Assembly: GCF_900176135.1 (NCBI RefSeq)
Contig: NZ_FWWW01000052.1
Span: forward strand, 96,661-160,660
Reading direction: 5' to 3'
DNA length: 64,000 nucleotides
Origin: Hymenobacter roseosalivarius DSM 11622
GTDB lineage: Bacteria > Bacteroidota > Bacteroidia > Cytophagales > Hymenobacteraceae
Shown here: one piece after another, positions 9,556 through 18,063 of the stretch
How the letters are laid out: each line of letters begins with the position of its first letter
Position numbering within the stretch: position 1 is the first letter of the stretch
The notes under the pieces: model-generated
Told to the model about the DNA's origin: nothing
Databases searched by the model: none
What the model saw: only the letters and a program-made list of their open reading frames with translations
Made by a program: the position numbers and the translations under genes

Positions 9556-9830
9556 TATAGTTCTTTCATGAACGAAACAGCCATTTCTGAGTGGTTTGCG
9601 TAGGCTGATTTATGCAACCCTACTCACTTGACTTATATGCACGGGTGGAGGCTGCCTGCCGCAAACCGGACGCCCGCCAAACGCAGACCGCCAAACCCTT
9701 TAGCGACAGCCGCACCTTTGTCAATACGTTCTTGTCGCTCCGAGTGGGAAGTCGGCTCGCTAGCCCCCACGCCGGCCAGAGGTGGCATGGCTCATTATCT
9801 AGACGTTAAGATCAGGCATACCTTTTTCAC
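9556..9830 (+). mobile_element. IS630-type fragment, left end and transposase N-terminus
   Basis: The left end at 9556 begins TATAGTTCTTTCATGAACGA, close to the ends of the other IS630-type elements here. From 9612 a frame begins MQPYSLDLYARVEAACR and continues RTFVNTFLSL with a frameshift to GSLAPTPARGG, the N-terminal winged-helix region of an IS630 transposase. The rest is gone: the inverted repeat of the next IS begins at 9831. A possible matching right end is seen near 12,008-12,031, which would make this an IS630 copy broken up by later insertions, but that is tentative. Confidence 0.6.
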
Positions 9831-10896
9831 TAGGACTTACGCAGCCACAGGTAGTAAAACAGGGATAGAGGACTTTTGCAATTGTTAACGTAGCCCCTCT
9901 GTCCACGGCAGGCAAGCGGCTTGATATATCGTTCGGCCGATGGGGCGCACGTATTGCCGCAACGATACCCAAGCTAAATAACAACAGGTCAAATGGTTTC
10001 GCTGTGCCTGCGCTTTGCGGCACTGACACCTCTCCGAGCCGGTCAATTGCTTAAAACTGCGGTGCAGCTCTTCTACGTGCCAGCGTACCTGCGCGGCGTC
10101 AATCACCATTTCCCGGCTCAGATGTGCGGCCATGTGATTGGTAATGCCCCATTCAGTGCTGCCGTCTGTGGCAACCAGCTTGAAGAGTTTGACGCCAAAA
10201 GGTACTTGTTGGACGCGTACCTCCACGCCCCGGCTCCAGCCCCCCTGCCGGCGATTCCAGCGTGCCGAGGGTCTGGTAGCCCGTTTCTTTGCCCACGCTT
10301 GCCAACTAGTTGCTTTTCAAGGTGGTAGAAAACGTCCAGCCCGCCCGGTGAATCACTTTCAGGTTCTCGCTGCTGGCGTACCAGCTGTCGAAGTGCATGG
10401 TGCGCGCTTGGATGGTTCCCTCGGCTACTACCTGGGCGAACATGGCCTGAAAATGGTCGTTTTTGGTCTTGCCGTTCTGGCCCGGCGCGTACACCCGAAA
10501 ATCCAGGGGCAGGAAATACCCGCTTTCCCCGCTGCTGTGCACCAGATTCACCAGCCAAATGCCCGTGACCACGCGGTGGACGTTGCCCGAATACTGGCGC
10601 TGAGCTAGTTCAATAAAGCGGCTATAGCGCTTGTCTTAGACGCTGTCGTCCTCGAGCAGAAACACTTCGGGCGAATCGGCCAACAGGGGCGCAACCAAGG
10701 TGCGCAACTGGCTGAACGAGAACGTATTGTCTTGTAAAAATCGATTCACCTGGTCATGGCCTACCTCCGGTAGGTAGGCCGCCAAATGGGTGCCGGTATA
10801 ATTGCGCGTCGTGTTGAGCAAAAAATCAATATACGTGCTTTGAGTTAGCATAAGAGGCCATTTTTAGTCTAATGTACAGCCCGTGCGTAAGTCCTA
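9831..10896 (-). mobile_element. Decayed IS4-like insertion sequence with 13-bp inverted repeats
   Basis: TAGGACTTACGCA at 9831-9843 and its reverse complement at 10884-10896 are perfect 13-bp ends around a 1,066-bp element. The repeats share TTACGCA with those of the element at 8335 but belong to a different element. It abuts the truncated IS630 fragment, suggesting insertion into it. No target duplication was recognised. Confidence 0.8.
9885..10851 (-). pseudogene. IS4-like transposase with two stops and a frameshift
   Basis: From 10851 the protein reads MLTQSTYIDFLLNTTRNYTG and on to VFLLEDDSV, then a stop at 10636-10638. The same frame resumes DKRYSRFIELAQRQYSGN, passes TMHFDSWYASSENLKVI (catalytic Asp region) and stops again at 10306. 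The last part, with WHVEELHRSFKQ (catalytic Glu signature), is in another frame from about 10226 to 9885. Family assignment rests on these blocks and the gene layout; the protein is inactive. Confidence 0.8.
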
Positions 10897-11040
10897 ATAA
10901 TAAAGTTTGGAGTAAGCTAAATACCTTGCTGGCTAAAGATTATTCTACCCTAGAGTGTATGAAGGGTGATTATGTAAACTCTTGAAGAGAGCAGGATGTC
11001 TGGATTTAAGGCTTAGAATCTGCTCACTTTAACTGCTAAG

Positions 11041-11935
11041 AGCCTGTTAAAATTTTCAGATGAGGTGCCGGATACTGGATAACAACAAGGTTGCTTCGGC
11101 GCTGCTGGTTTCGCATTCGTAGTCCCAGCTTAAGCGTCGGTCCCAGTGCAACCAACTGATAGAACGCTCGACGACCCAGCGGATGGGCTGGGGCGTGAAG
11201 CCGCCGTCTCCGCACAGGCCGGGGGCGGTTTCGAGCCGCCAACTGCAGCGTTCATGCACCCACTGAGCCAGCGGACGGCATAGCCCGCGTCCGTTAACAC
11301 GATAAAAAGTCGCTTATAGCCCTGTATGAGCAGCTCTTACAACGCTTGACGGCCGCCCGTGCGCTCGTTCTCGTGCGCCGGCCCCCACTGTCAACGACGA
11401 GTTGGCGCTTGCGGCCCTTCCCTTTCTTGTGGCCGTCGACGCCTGTCTGGCCCACGTCCCGCTCGCTGGATTTGATGGATTGCGCGTCCAGAATGGCGAC
11501 GCTCGGGCTGGCCTAGCGCTAAGGCGCGGGCTGCTGACGCTCTTGCTGAACTAGGCTTTTATTGAGGTGCGCCCAGCGTCCGTCGGCCTGCCAGCGCTGG
11601 AAGTAATAAAAGCAGATCGGGTAGGGTGGAAAGTCGTTGGGCAACAGGTGCCACTGGCAGCCACTCTTCTTCAAATAGAGCAAGGCATTGAGAATGAGGC
11701 GTAACCCACACTTACGGTGGCGTTTGGTGGGCAAGTTTTTCTCGATAACTTACCATTGGGAGTCGATCAGGTCGGTTTCGTACATCTTTGGTCGGATTGA
11801 CGAAAATCATCAACCTGGCCGGCTCCCCTTTGTCGTTCAGCTACTTACATTCTTTAACATGTTCTAAGAAGACCTTCGCAATCAGGATAAGAGGTCCTGG
11901 CCCTGCGAAAGTGAAATGCTGATTTTTAACAGTCT
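11041..11935 (-). mobile_element. Decayed IS5-like insertion sequence
   Basis: The left end AGCCTGTTAAAA (11041-11052) pairs with AGACTGTTAAAA read backwards from 11935, 11 of 12 bases. The 895-bp interval holds one broken reverse-strand IS5-type transposase. The ends resemble those of the MITE at 12,032. Confidence 0.6.
11056..11785 (-). pseudogene. IS5 family transposase, multiply disrupted
   Basis: Translating backwards from the ATG at 11783-11785 gives MYETDLIDSQW, then a TAA stop, then KNLPTKRHRKCGLRLILNAL and LKKSGCQWHLLPNDFP, the standard IS5 N-terminal domain. Another frame shows SVAILDAQSIKSSERD and DGHKKGKGRKRQLVVD, the first catalytic block. The C-terminal part has RWVVERSISWLHWDRRL, the catalytic Glu region. 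Stops and frameshifts separate these, so the gene is dead. Confidence 0.8.
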
Positions 11936-12031
11936 TTAACAATCTTGTTCAGTAGGTATATCTTTGCAGGTATCTATTAGCTATCGAATTCAATTGATTA
12001 TGGATGAGTGCGTACAGTCCTTTAGTCTATA

Positions 12032-12191
12032 AAGCCTGTTGAAAATTAGAGTTTTCGGATGTTTATCCCACTGGAACAAGCCAGAAACGGCCATTTTTCA
12101 CGGACGGCCAGGAAAGCCCATTGCACAAGAGTGCAATTTGTTCCAACGGGGGTATTTCAGAACATAGTATCTCGCTAATTTTTAACGGCTT
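12032..12191. mobile_element. MITE with IS5-like ends and 5-bp target duplication
   Basis: A 160-bp non-coding element. The left end AAGCCTGTTGAAAATTAG matches the right end read backwards, AAGCCGTTAAAAATTAG, with one gap and one mismatch. Both sides are flanked by CTATA (12027-12031 and 12192-12196), a perfect 5-bp direct repeat typical of transposition. The inside is itself palindromic (ggaacaa/ttgttcc arms and a TTGCAC/GTGCAA hairpin at 12121-12136). The element ends only 26 bp before the next gene's start codon and so may affect its expression. Confidence 0.75.
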
Positions 12192-12217
12192 CTATATACT
12201 AAACAAATAAACACCCA

Positions 12218-13342
12218 ATGAGAATAGCATATGTTGTTTCTGGTGTCGATAGAATGCTGATTCTTGAGCGCACCTTGCTTGAGTTATCCTTTTCTGTTGA
12301 GCATTTAGTCGTTATTCAATTAAATCCAGCGAGTAAAAAGCTCTCCGAATTCTTGCAAAAGCAAGCTATTAAGACAGAGATAATTACTACTGAATCGATT
12401 GTTTCGTGGGTATTGGTTATCGCTCGTATACAAAAGATACTGCGTAAAGAGGCTGTAGATATAGCTCATGTTCACTTTTTCCTCGCTGGTTTGCTTGGGA
12501 TTACTGCCGCGTGGTTAGCAAGAGTGCCCTATAGAATATATACTCGACACCATGGTAGTGAGCATCATATGCACCATCCGAAAGGAGTAGTGATGGATAA
12601 ATATATTAATTGCTTTTCTACTGATATTATAGCTATATCGCCGGCGGTTCAGGATATTTTAGTGCATAAAGAAAAGGTAAGTGTTGACAAAATATCTTTT
12701 ATCCCGCACGGCCTCGATTTTGAGACTTATATAAATACGTCTGATGCAAGAATTGAGGGCCTGCGTAATAAGTACGAAATTAAAGGAGATGATTTTCCTG
12801 TAATAGGAGTAATTGCGCGATACGACGAACCCAAAGGGCATCAGTATATAATACAGGCGTTTCAGATGGTGCTTGAGCAATTTCCACGTGCTAAGCTTGT
12901 CCTTGCAAATGCACGTGGACCGTATAAAGGACAAGTACAACAGTTTTTGAAAACCATTCCCACAACTAGCTTTACTGAAATTGAATATGAGTATGATGTT
13001 ATATCCATGTACAAACTCTTTGATGTGTTCATGCATTTACCTACTTCTGCTGATTATGAGTCCTTTGGCTTAGTATATTTGGAGGCTTTGGCTTTATCAA
13101 TTCCATCTGTATTTACTATCTCAGGTATTGCGAGTGAATTTTTGAAGGATGGAGAGAATGCCCTTATAGTGCCATACCGCGATGCAACAGCGGCAGCAAC
13201 GGCTATTCAGCAGCTTATTAATGATCCTGATTTGGCTGCCCGACTGAAAAGTCAGGGCAAAGCTGACGTGTTGGGAAGGTTCAGTTTTGACAACTACTTC
13301 TCGCAGCTGCTACAGTTATATAGAGGAAAAACTGCTGCCTAA
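12218..13342 (+). CDS. Glycosyltransferase family 4 (GT-B fold)
   Basis: A 374-residue GT-B glycosyltransferase. The N-terminal domain begins MRIAYVVSGVDRM; the linker region has YTRHHGSEHH; the C-terminal Rossmann domain has VIARYDEPKGHQYIIQAF and the donor-binding block PTSADYESFGLVYLEALALS, the E-x7-E-like signature of GT4 enzymes. It probably adds a hexose to the lipid-linked repeat unit at the cytosolic face of the membrane. It follows the IS graveyard and lies 40 bp before the asnB-like gene. Codon use is AT-richer than the next genes. Confidence 0.85.
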   Translation: MRIAYVVSGVDRMLILERTLLELSFSVEHLVVIQLNPASKKLSEFLQKQAIKTEIITTESIVSWVLVIARIQKILRKEAVDIAHVHFFLAGLLGITAAWLARVPYRIYTRHHGSEHHMHHPKGVVMDKYINCFSTDIIAISPAVQDILVHKEKVSVDKISFIPHGLDFETYINTSDARIEGLRNKYEIKGDDFPVIGVIARYDEPKGHQYIIQAFQMVLEQFPRAKLVLANARGPYKGQVQQFLKTIPTTSFTEIEYEYDVISMYKLFDVFMHLPTSADYESFGLVYLEALALSIPSVFTISGIASEFLKDGENALIVPYRDATAAATAIQQLINDPDLAARLKSQGKADVLGRFSFDNYFSQLLQLYRGKTAA

Positions 13343-13382
13343 CGCTTACTTTTGAAAGTCTGATTAGAAAATAAAACTTCGT

Positions 13383-15245
13383 ATGTGTGGTATAAGCGGT
13401 TTCCTGAACCGACGACAAGTAACATTTCGTGAGGATGCTCTCCGGAGCATGACTACTTGCCTGGCCCACCGAGGGCCAGATGCAGACGGCTTTTACTTTA
13501 ATGGCCATGTTGGGTTGGGGCATCGGCGTCTAAGCATTATGGATCTCTCGTCGGCGGCCAACCAGCCGATGCTTTCTCACGATGAGCGGTATATTGCTAT
13601 CTTCAACGGCGAAGTCTATAACTTCCAGGAAATCAGGCAGGAATTGGGACTACGAACGCGTACTGCCTCTGACACAGAAGTCATTCTGGAGGCATATGTG
13701 AAGCTAGGGCCGGCCTTTGTCCATAAGCTCAATGGTATGTTTGCCATTGCCATTTATGACAAGCAGGCCGGAACATTGGATGTTTTCCGTGACAGGATGG
13801 GTATTAAGCCTGTTTACTACTACCTGAGCGATGACATCTTCGTATTTGCTTCAGAACTGAAGTCTCTGGTGGCACTGCCGGAAATTCAACGGCAGTTATC
13901 GGTCAATGCAGTTGCGGTCAACCAATTTCTGCATATAGGCTACATCCCACGGCCGCACACTATTTACACGCAAATCCAGAAGATGGACTCGGGGGCTCAC
14001 ATTCGTGTGACCAACGAGGAGTTTAAGCAAATGCGTTATTGGAAGCTGGAAGATCAAATAGAGGCCGAGCCTATTCGCGACCCAATCCAAGCTAAGCAGG
14101 AACTTGGTGACTTGCTTAAGAGCTCGGTCCGCTATCGTATGATTGCTGATGTGCCCTTTGGTACCTTTCTCAGCGGTGGTATCGACTCGTCAGTAGTGAC
14201 TGCCATCGCGCAGTCAATATCGAGCAAGCCAGTGCGCACGTTCTCGATCGGGTTTGAATCAGCTAAACACAATGAGTCGAGCTACGCTGCTGCGGTGGCA
14301 ATGCACCTGGGTACGGATCATCATACCTTTACGGTAACTGAGCGTGAAGCCCGGGACATGGTGGCAGAGTTAGCCACTATCTATGACGAGCCATTTGCTG
14401 ACTCATCGGCGTTGCCCACATTAATGGTTTCCAAACTAGCTCGCCAACACGTAACAATGACGCTGTCCGGCGATGGAGGCGATGAACTGTTTCACGGTTA
14501 CGGTATGTATACCTGGGCTAACCGGATGAATAAAACGGGTTTTGATGCCCTACGCCATCCGGCTAAGTTTTTGCTGCGTAACATGGGCAGCCGCTACAAG
14601 CGTGTGGCCGAGTTGCTCGATTATCCTGCCCGCGAGCGGATGCGGAGCCACATCTTCTCCCAGGAGCAATATATGTTTTCAGAAGGTGAGATCAGCAAAC
14701 TGCTCCAACCCAACGTAGCGGGTCTGCCGGCACTACAGGAGCGCTGGTTGCTACCAGAAGGCCGCACGTTCACGGCTGCTGAAGAGCAAGCCCTTTTTGA
14801 TATGCAGTATTACCTCCAGGATGATCTGCTGGTGAAGGTAGATCGGGCGACGATGAAGTACTCCCTCGAAACGCGCGTACCATTGCTTGATTATCGCATC
14901 GTGCGCTTCGCTCTAAACGTGGCGCCTGAATTAAAAGTCACGAAGCAAGGTAATAAACACCTGCTCAAACAGGTACTATATGATTATGTGCCTCAGCACA
15001 TCTTTGACCGGCCCAAATGGGGTTTCTCCGTGCCGTTAGGCACCTGGCTGCGTACCGACTTACATTATTTGATTGATGAATACCTTTCCGAAAAAGCAGT
15101 GAGTGAAGCAGGTTTCGTGCATTTTGGCGTGGTAAAGAATCTGCTACAACGCTTTGAGGCGGGGGGGGACTACCTCTACAACCGTGTGTGGCTCCTCATT
15201 GTGCTACACCAGTGGGCTGCTACACATAGGCTCAGTAATCAATAA
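13383..15245 (+). CDS. asnB: Asparagine synthetase (glutamine-hydrolysing), AsnB-type
   Basis: A 620-residue class II amidotransferase. The start MCGISGF exposes Cys2 as the glutaminase nucleophile, followed by LAHRGPDADG. The synthetase domain carries the PP-loop SGGIDSS near residue 263 and LSGDGGDELFHGYG near residue 363. The family makes asparagine from aspartate, glutamine and ATP. Members placed in polysaccharide loci often amidate a sugar acid or a related acceptor instead, and the setting among GT4 genes favours such a role here (inference). The next gene starts 21 bp downstream, so it is likely in one operon. Confidence 0.9.
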   Translation: MCGISGFLNRRQVTFREDALRSMTTCLAHRGPDADGFYFNGHVGLGHRRLSIMDLSSAANQPMLSHDERYIAIFNGEVYNFQEIRQELGLRTRTASDTEVILEAYVKLGPAFVHKLNGMFAIAIYDKQAGTLDVFRDRMGIKPVYYYLSDDIFVFASELKSLVALPEIQRQLSVNAVAVNQFLHIGYIPRPHTIYTQIQKMDSGAHIRVTNEEFKQMRYWKLEDQIEAEPIRDPIQAKQELGDLLKSSVRYRMIADVPFGTFLSGGIDSSVVTAIAQSISSKPVRTFSIGFESAKHNESSYAAAVAMHLGTDHHTFTVTEREARDMVAELATIYDEPFADSSALPTLMVSKLARQHVTMTLSGDGGDELFHGYGMYTWANRMNKTGFDALRHPAKFLLRNMGSRYKRVAELLDYPARERMRSHIFSQEQYMFSEGEISKLLQPNVAGLPALQERWLLPEGRTFTAAEEQALFDMQYYLQDDLLVKVDRATMKYSLETRVPLLDYRIVRFALNVAPELKVTKQGNKHLLKQVLYDYVPQHIFDRPKWGFSVPLGTWLRTDLHYLIDEYLSEKAVSEAGFVHFGVVKNLLQRFEAGGDYLYNRVWLLIVLHQWAATHRLSNQ

Positions 15246-15265
15246 TCCCGCACCTTTCGAGCTAC

Positions 15266-16504
15266 ATGAGCGATTCCGCCAAGGCCCCGCGGGTCCTATT
15301 CATCTCATATGATGGTATGACCGACCCTTTAGGCCAATCTCAGGTACTACCCTACCTAGTGGGCCTTGTTAAGCAAGGCTATCAGATTACTTTGCTGTCA
15401 ACAGAGAAAAAAGATCGTTTTGAGCAATATAAAGCCATTATTTATGATATCTGTCAACAAGCTGGCATTCATTGGGAATACATCTTCTTTACAAAAAAGC
15501 CGCCGGTTTTGGCCAAATTCTACGACCGCTACCAGTTAAGGAAAAGGGCAGTGAAGCTGTATCACAAGCATCAATTCGACTTGATTCACTGTCGTAGCTA
15601 CGTAAGTGCGGAGGTAGGTGTGGTGCTGAAGCGAAAGTACGGAGCCAAGTTTTTGTTCGATATGCGCGGATTTTGGGTTGATGAGCGTGTAGAAGGTGGT
15701 ATGTGGGACCTGAAGAATCCAGTGTTTCGCCAAGCTTACCGTGTGTATAAGCGCAAAGAAGCAGCCTTCATTGCTGCTGCTGATGGTATTATCAGCCTGA
15801 CAGAAAATGGGAAGCGTGAAATTCAGACTTGGAGTTCGTACCACGGAGCACCTATTACAGTCATTCCATGCAGCGCTGATTTTTCAGTCTTTCCGCTCGT
15901 GACGCCCGCCGCGCGACAGTCAGCCCGGCAGAAGCTGGGATTATCACAACAAGATCTAGTAGTTAGTTACTTGGGGGCTATTGGTACCTGGTATCTGCTG
16001 GATGAGATGCTACAGCAATTTGCTGCTATCAAGCGCCAGTATACAACGGCTAAGATGCTGTTTGTAACCCAGGAACATAAGACTTTAGTGCTGGACGCGG
16101 CCCACAAGGTATCAGGCGTTCAGGATGATGACTTCCTAGTAATGTCGGCTACACGCAGGCAAGTAGCCGAGTTTGTTGCTGCCTCAGATCTTAACTTATT
16201 CTTTATTAAACAGAGTTATTCCAAAAAGGCTAGCTCTCCTACTAAGCTTGGGGAGATTCTGGCTATGGGTCTGCCGGTTCTTTGTAATGCAGGGGTAGGG
16301 GACGTAGCTGAAATAATTGATCATACTAATGGTGGCTTAGCATTATCCGAACTCAATGAGCAACAATATGAAAAAACAGCGCGGCGTATTCCGGAGCTGT
16401 TAACTAAGAACGGCGCGCACCTACGCGAAAAAGCCCGGGAGTATTACGATCTGGACGCTGCTATTGGGCGCTATGCTGAAATGTATCAATTTCTACTGAG
16501 CTAA
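15266..16504 (+). CDS. Glycosyltransferase family 4
   Basis: A 412-residue GT-B enzyme. The N-terminal pattern VLFISYDGMTDPLGQSQVLP is characteristic of a GT4 subgroup common in exopolysaccharide clusters. The mid region has LFDMRGFWVDERVEGG; the donor domain has VSYLGAIGTWYLLDEML and SSPTKLGEILAMGLPVLCN, where the K and E contact the nucleotide sugar. It lies 20 bp after the asnB-like gene. It probably extends the glycan repeat; the sugar is unknown. Confidence 0.85.
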   Translation: MSDSAKAPRVLFISYDGMTDPLGQSQVLPYLVGLVKQGYQITLLSTEKKDRFEQYKAIIYDICQQAGIHWEYIFFTKKPPVLAKFYDRYQLRKRAVKLYHKHQFDLIHCRSYVSAEVGVVLKRKYGAKFLFDMRGFWVDERVEGGMWDLKNPVFRQAYRVYKRKEAAFIAAADGIISLTENGKREIQTWSSYHGAPITVIPCSADFSVFPLVTPAARQSARQKLGLSQQDLVVSYLGAIGTWYLLDEMLQQFAAIKRQYTTAKMLFVTQEHKTLVLDAAHKVSGVQDDDFLVMSATRRQVAEFVAASDLNLFFIKQSYSKKASSPTKLGEILAMGLPVLCNAGVGDVAEIIDHTNGGLALSELNEQQYEKTARRIPELLTKNGAHLREKAREYYDLDAAIGRYAEMYQFLLS

Positions 16505-16527
16505 TACTTATGCAGTGCAGTTGCATT

Positions 16528-16562
16528 TGCAAAACCGCTTTTGCAGCACCGGGGGGCTTTTT
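16528..16562 (+). terminator. Candidate terminator after GT4 gene
   Basis: A 7-bp perfect stem (TGCAAAA / TTTTGCA, 16528-16545) followed by CACC, six G, C and a T run. The T run is separated from the stem by about 12 bases, so it is only a moderate candidate. Confidence 0.4.
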
Positions 16563-16781
16563 TAAGTTTGTCAGTAGTTTTTATCTTCGTAATAACCGTT
16601 TGACTATCAGTGGTTTTCGTCAAGCGTATAGGTCTTGTTAATATTGTTCTTAAAGGAAGTATCATACAAGCCCAGTCAAAGTGAGCACAGGCTTCTGCCA
16701 TAGGCAGAGGGCTCGTTTGAGGTTTGCTGGGATTACGGCGGAACCAATCAGAAAAACACCTGCTGTTGCATAAAAGGGAGA
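16563..16781. other. Non-coding stretch before the MITE
   Basis: Part of a 470-bp gap between GT4 genes. No supported gene, RNA or repeat was seen here; a promoter for the downstream set may lie partly inside the MITE. Confidence 0.35.
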
Positions 16782-16882
16782 TATAGCGATTTCGCGTCTG
16801 GTGTACGCATTGTTAGCTTCACTTGAATGACTAACAAAAAGTTGCATGAATAAATGTGCGTACACCGTTCATAAAATCGCTA
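16782..16882. mobile_element. IS630-related MITE, copy 2 (about 101 bp)
   Basis: The left end TATAGCGATTTCGCGTC reaches GTGTACGCA by 16809. The right end read backwards from about 16882 is TGTAGCGATTTTATGAACGG followed by TGTACGCA. These inverted repeats match the pattern of the copy at 8216 and the IS630-type element at 6139. It has no coding capacity. Confidence 0.65.
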
Positions 16883-16926
16883 CAACACACCCTAAGCGGA
16901 CCCGAACAGCGTAGTCTCGATCTTGC

Positions 16927-16934
16927 AGTACCTT
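16927..16934 (+). promoter_or_regulatory. Candidate -7 element TACCTTTG before GT4 gene
   Basis: TACCTTTG matches the Bacteroidota -7 consensus TAnnTTTG and lies 40 bp before the ATG at 16975. No good -33 TTG was found at the usual 19-20 bp spacing, so support is partial. If real, it starts a second transcript for the end of the polysaccharide cluster. Confidence 0.4.
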
Positions 16935-16974
16935 TGTAGAAGGGGAAGTAGCTACGGCCGCACGATTTTTTCAT

Positions 16975-18051
16975 ATGCATATTTTATTTCTGATACCTTA
17001 TCCGTTTGGTAAAGCTCCTTCGCAACGATTCCGTTTCGAGCAGTATTTGGGTTTCCTGTCCGGCGCTGGGCATACATGGTGTATGGAGCCGTTCTTATCT
17101 GCTAATACTTGGGATATTATCTATAAACCAGGACACACAGTATCTAAAGTACTGGGAATCCTGCACGGTTTTTTGCGGCGCACAGGCGTGTTGTTAACCC
17201 AAGTGCCTAAGGCTGATTTCGTATTCATTCACCGTGAAGCAGCTCCTGTCGGGCCACCGGTGATTGAATGGCTAATAGCTAAACTGTTCGCTAAGAGGAT
17301 TATCTATGATTTCGATGATGCCATCTGGTTGAAGGATCCGGCGGGTGAACAAACGTTTATCAGCAAGCTGAAATGGCAGCAGAAAGTGGGACAAATATGC
17401 TGTTGGGCGTATAAGGTGAGCTGCGGCAACGCTTATTTACGTGATTATGCCCGGCAGTTCAACCCCCATGTTATTATCAATCCCACGACGCTTGACACTG
17501 AGCATCTCCACAATCAAATGCGTGATCAACACCACTCTGAGCGTCCGATAATAGGCTGGACGGGCACACACACGACCCTACGTCATCTGGATTCAATATG
17601 GCCCGTGCTGAGGAGGCTGCAGAATGAGGGGTACGACTTTGAATTTCAGGTCATATGCAACCAGCGGCCTGAGCAGCAGCACCTAAATAATCTAAAGTTC
17701 GTGTCCTGGCGCAAAGAAACCGAAATAGAAGACTTATTGCAGCTTCACGTAGGGTTGATGCCGCTAGTAGACGACCCGTGGGCGCGAGGAAAGTGTGCCT
17801 TTAAAGCCCTACAATATATGGCCCTTGGTATCCCGGCACTGGTGTCGCCGGTAGGTATGAACACTGAGGTGGTGCAGGAGGGACACAATGGCTATATATG
17901 CGATACTGAAGAGGAGTGGTGTGCTGGTCTGCGCAAGCTGCTGGATAATCAGCAATTACGCACCCAACTGGGTAAAGCAGCCCGTTGCACTATTGTGGAG
18001 CGTTACTCAGTAAAATCAAACAAAGACAATTTTCTGGCTCTTTTTTGCTGA
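16975..18051 (+). CDS. Glycosyltransferase family 4 (GT1/GT4-like)
   Basis: A 358-residue GT-B enzyme that begins MHILFLIPYPFGKAPSQRFR, a start typical of GT4 proteins of Bacteroidota surface glycan clusters. It has RIIYDFDDAIWL near residue 110, GWTGTHTTLRHLDSI at the start of the donor domain and KCAFKALQYMALGIPALVSPVGMN, with the lysine and the E-equivalent region that bind the nucleotide sugar. It is followed 12 bp later by the deacetylase gene, so the two are probably translated from one message. Sugar specificity unknown. Confidence 0.85.
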   Translation: MHILFLIPYPFGKAPSQRFRFEQYLGFLSGAGHTWCMEPFLSANTWDIIYKPGHTVSKVLGILHGFLRRTGVLLTQVPKADFVFIHREAAPVGPPVIEWLIAKLFAKRIIYDFDDAIWLKDPAGEQTFISKLKWQQKVGQICCWAYKVSCGNAYLRDYARQFNPHVIINPTTLDTEHLHNQMRDQHHSERPIIGWTGTHTTLRHLDSIWPVLRRLQNEGYDFEFQVICNQRPEQQHLNNLKFVSWRKETEIEDLLQLHVGLMPLVDDPWARGKCAFKALQYMALGIPALVSPVGMNTEVVQEGHNGYICDTEEEWCAGLRKLLDNQQLRTQLGKAARCTIVERYSVKSNKDNFLALFC

Positions 18052-18063
18052 GTTATTGATTAT

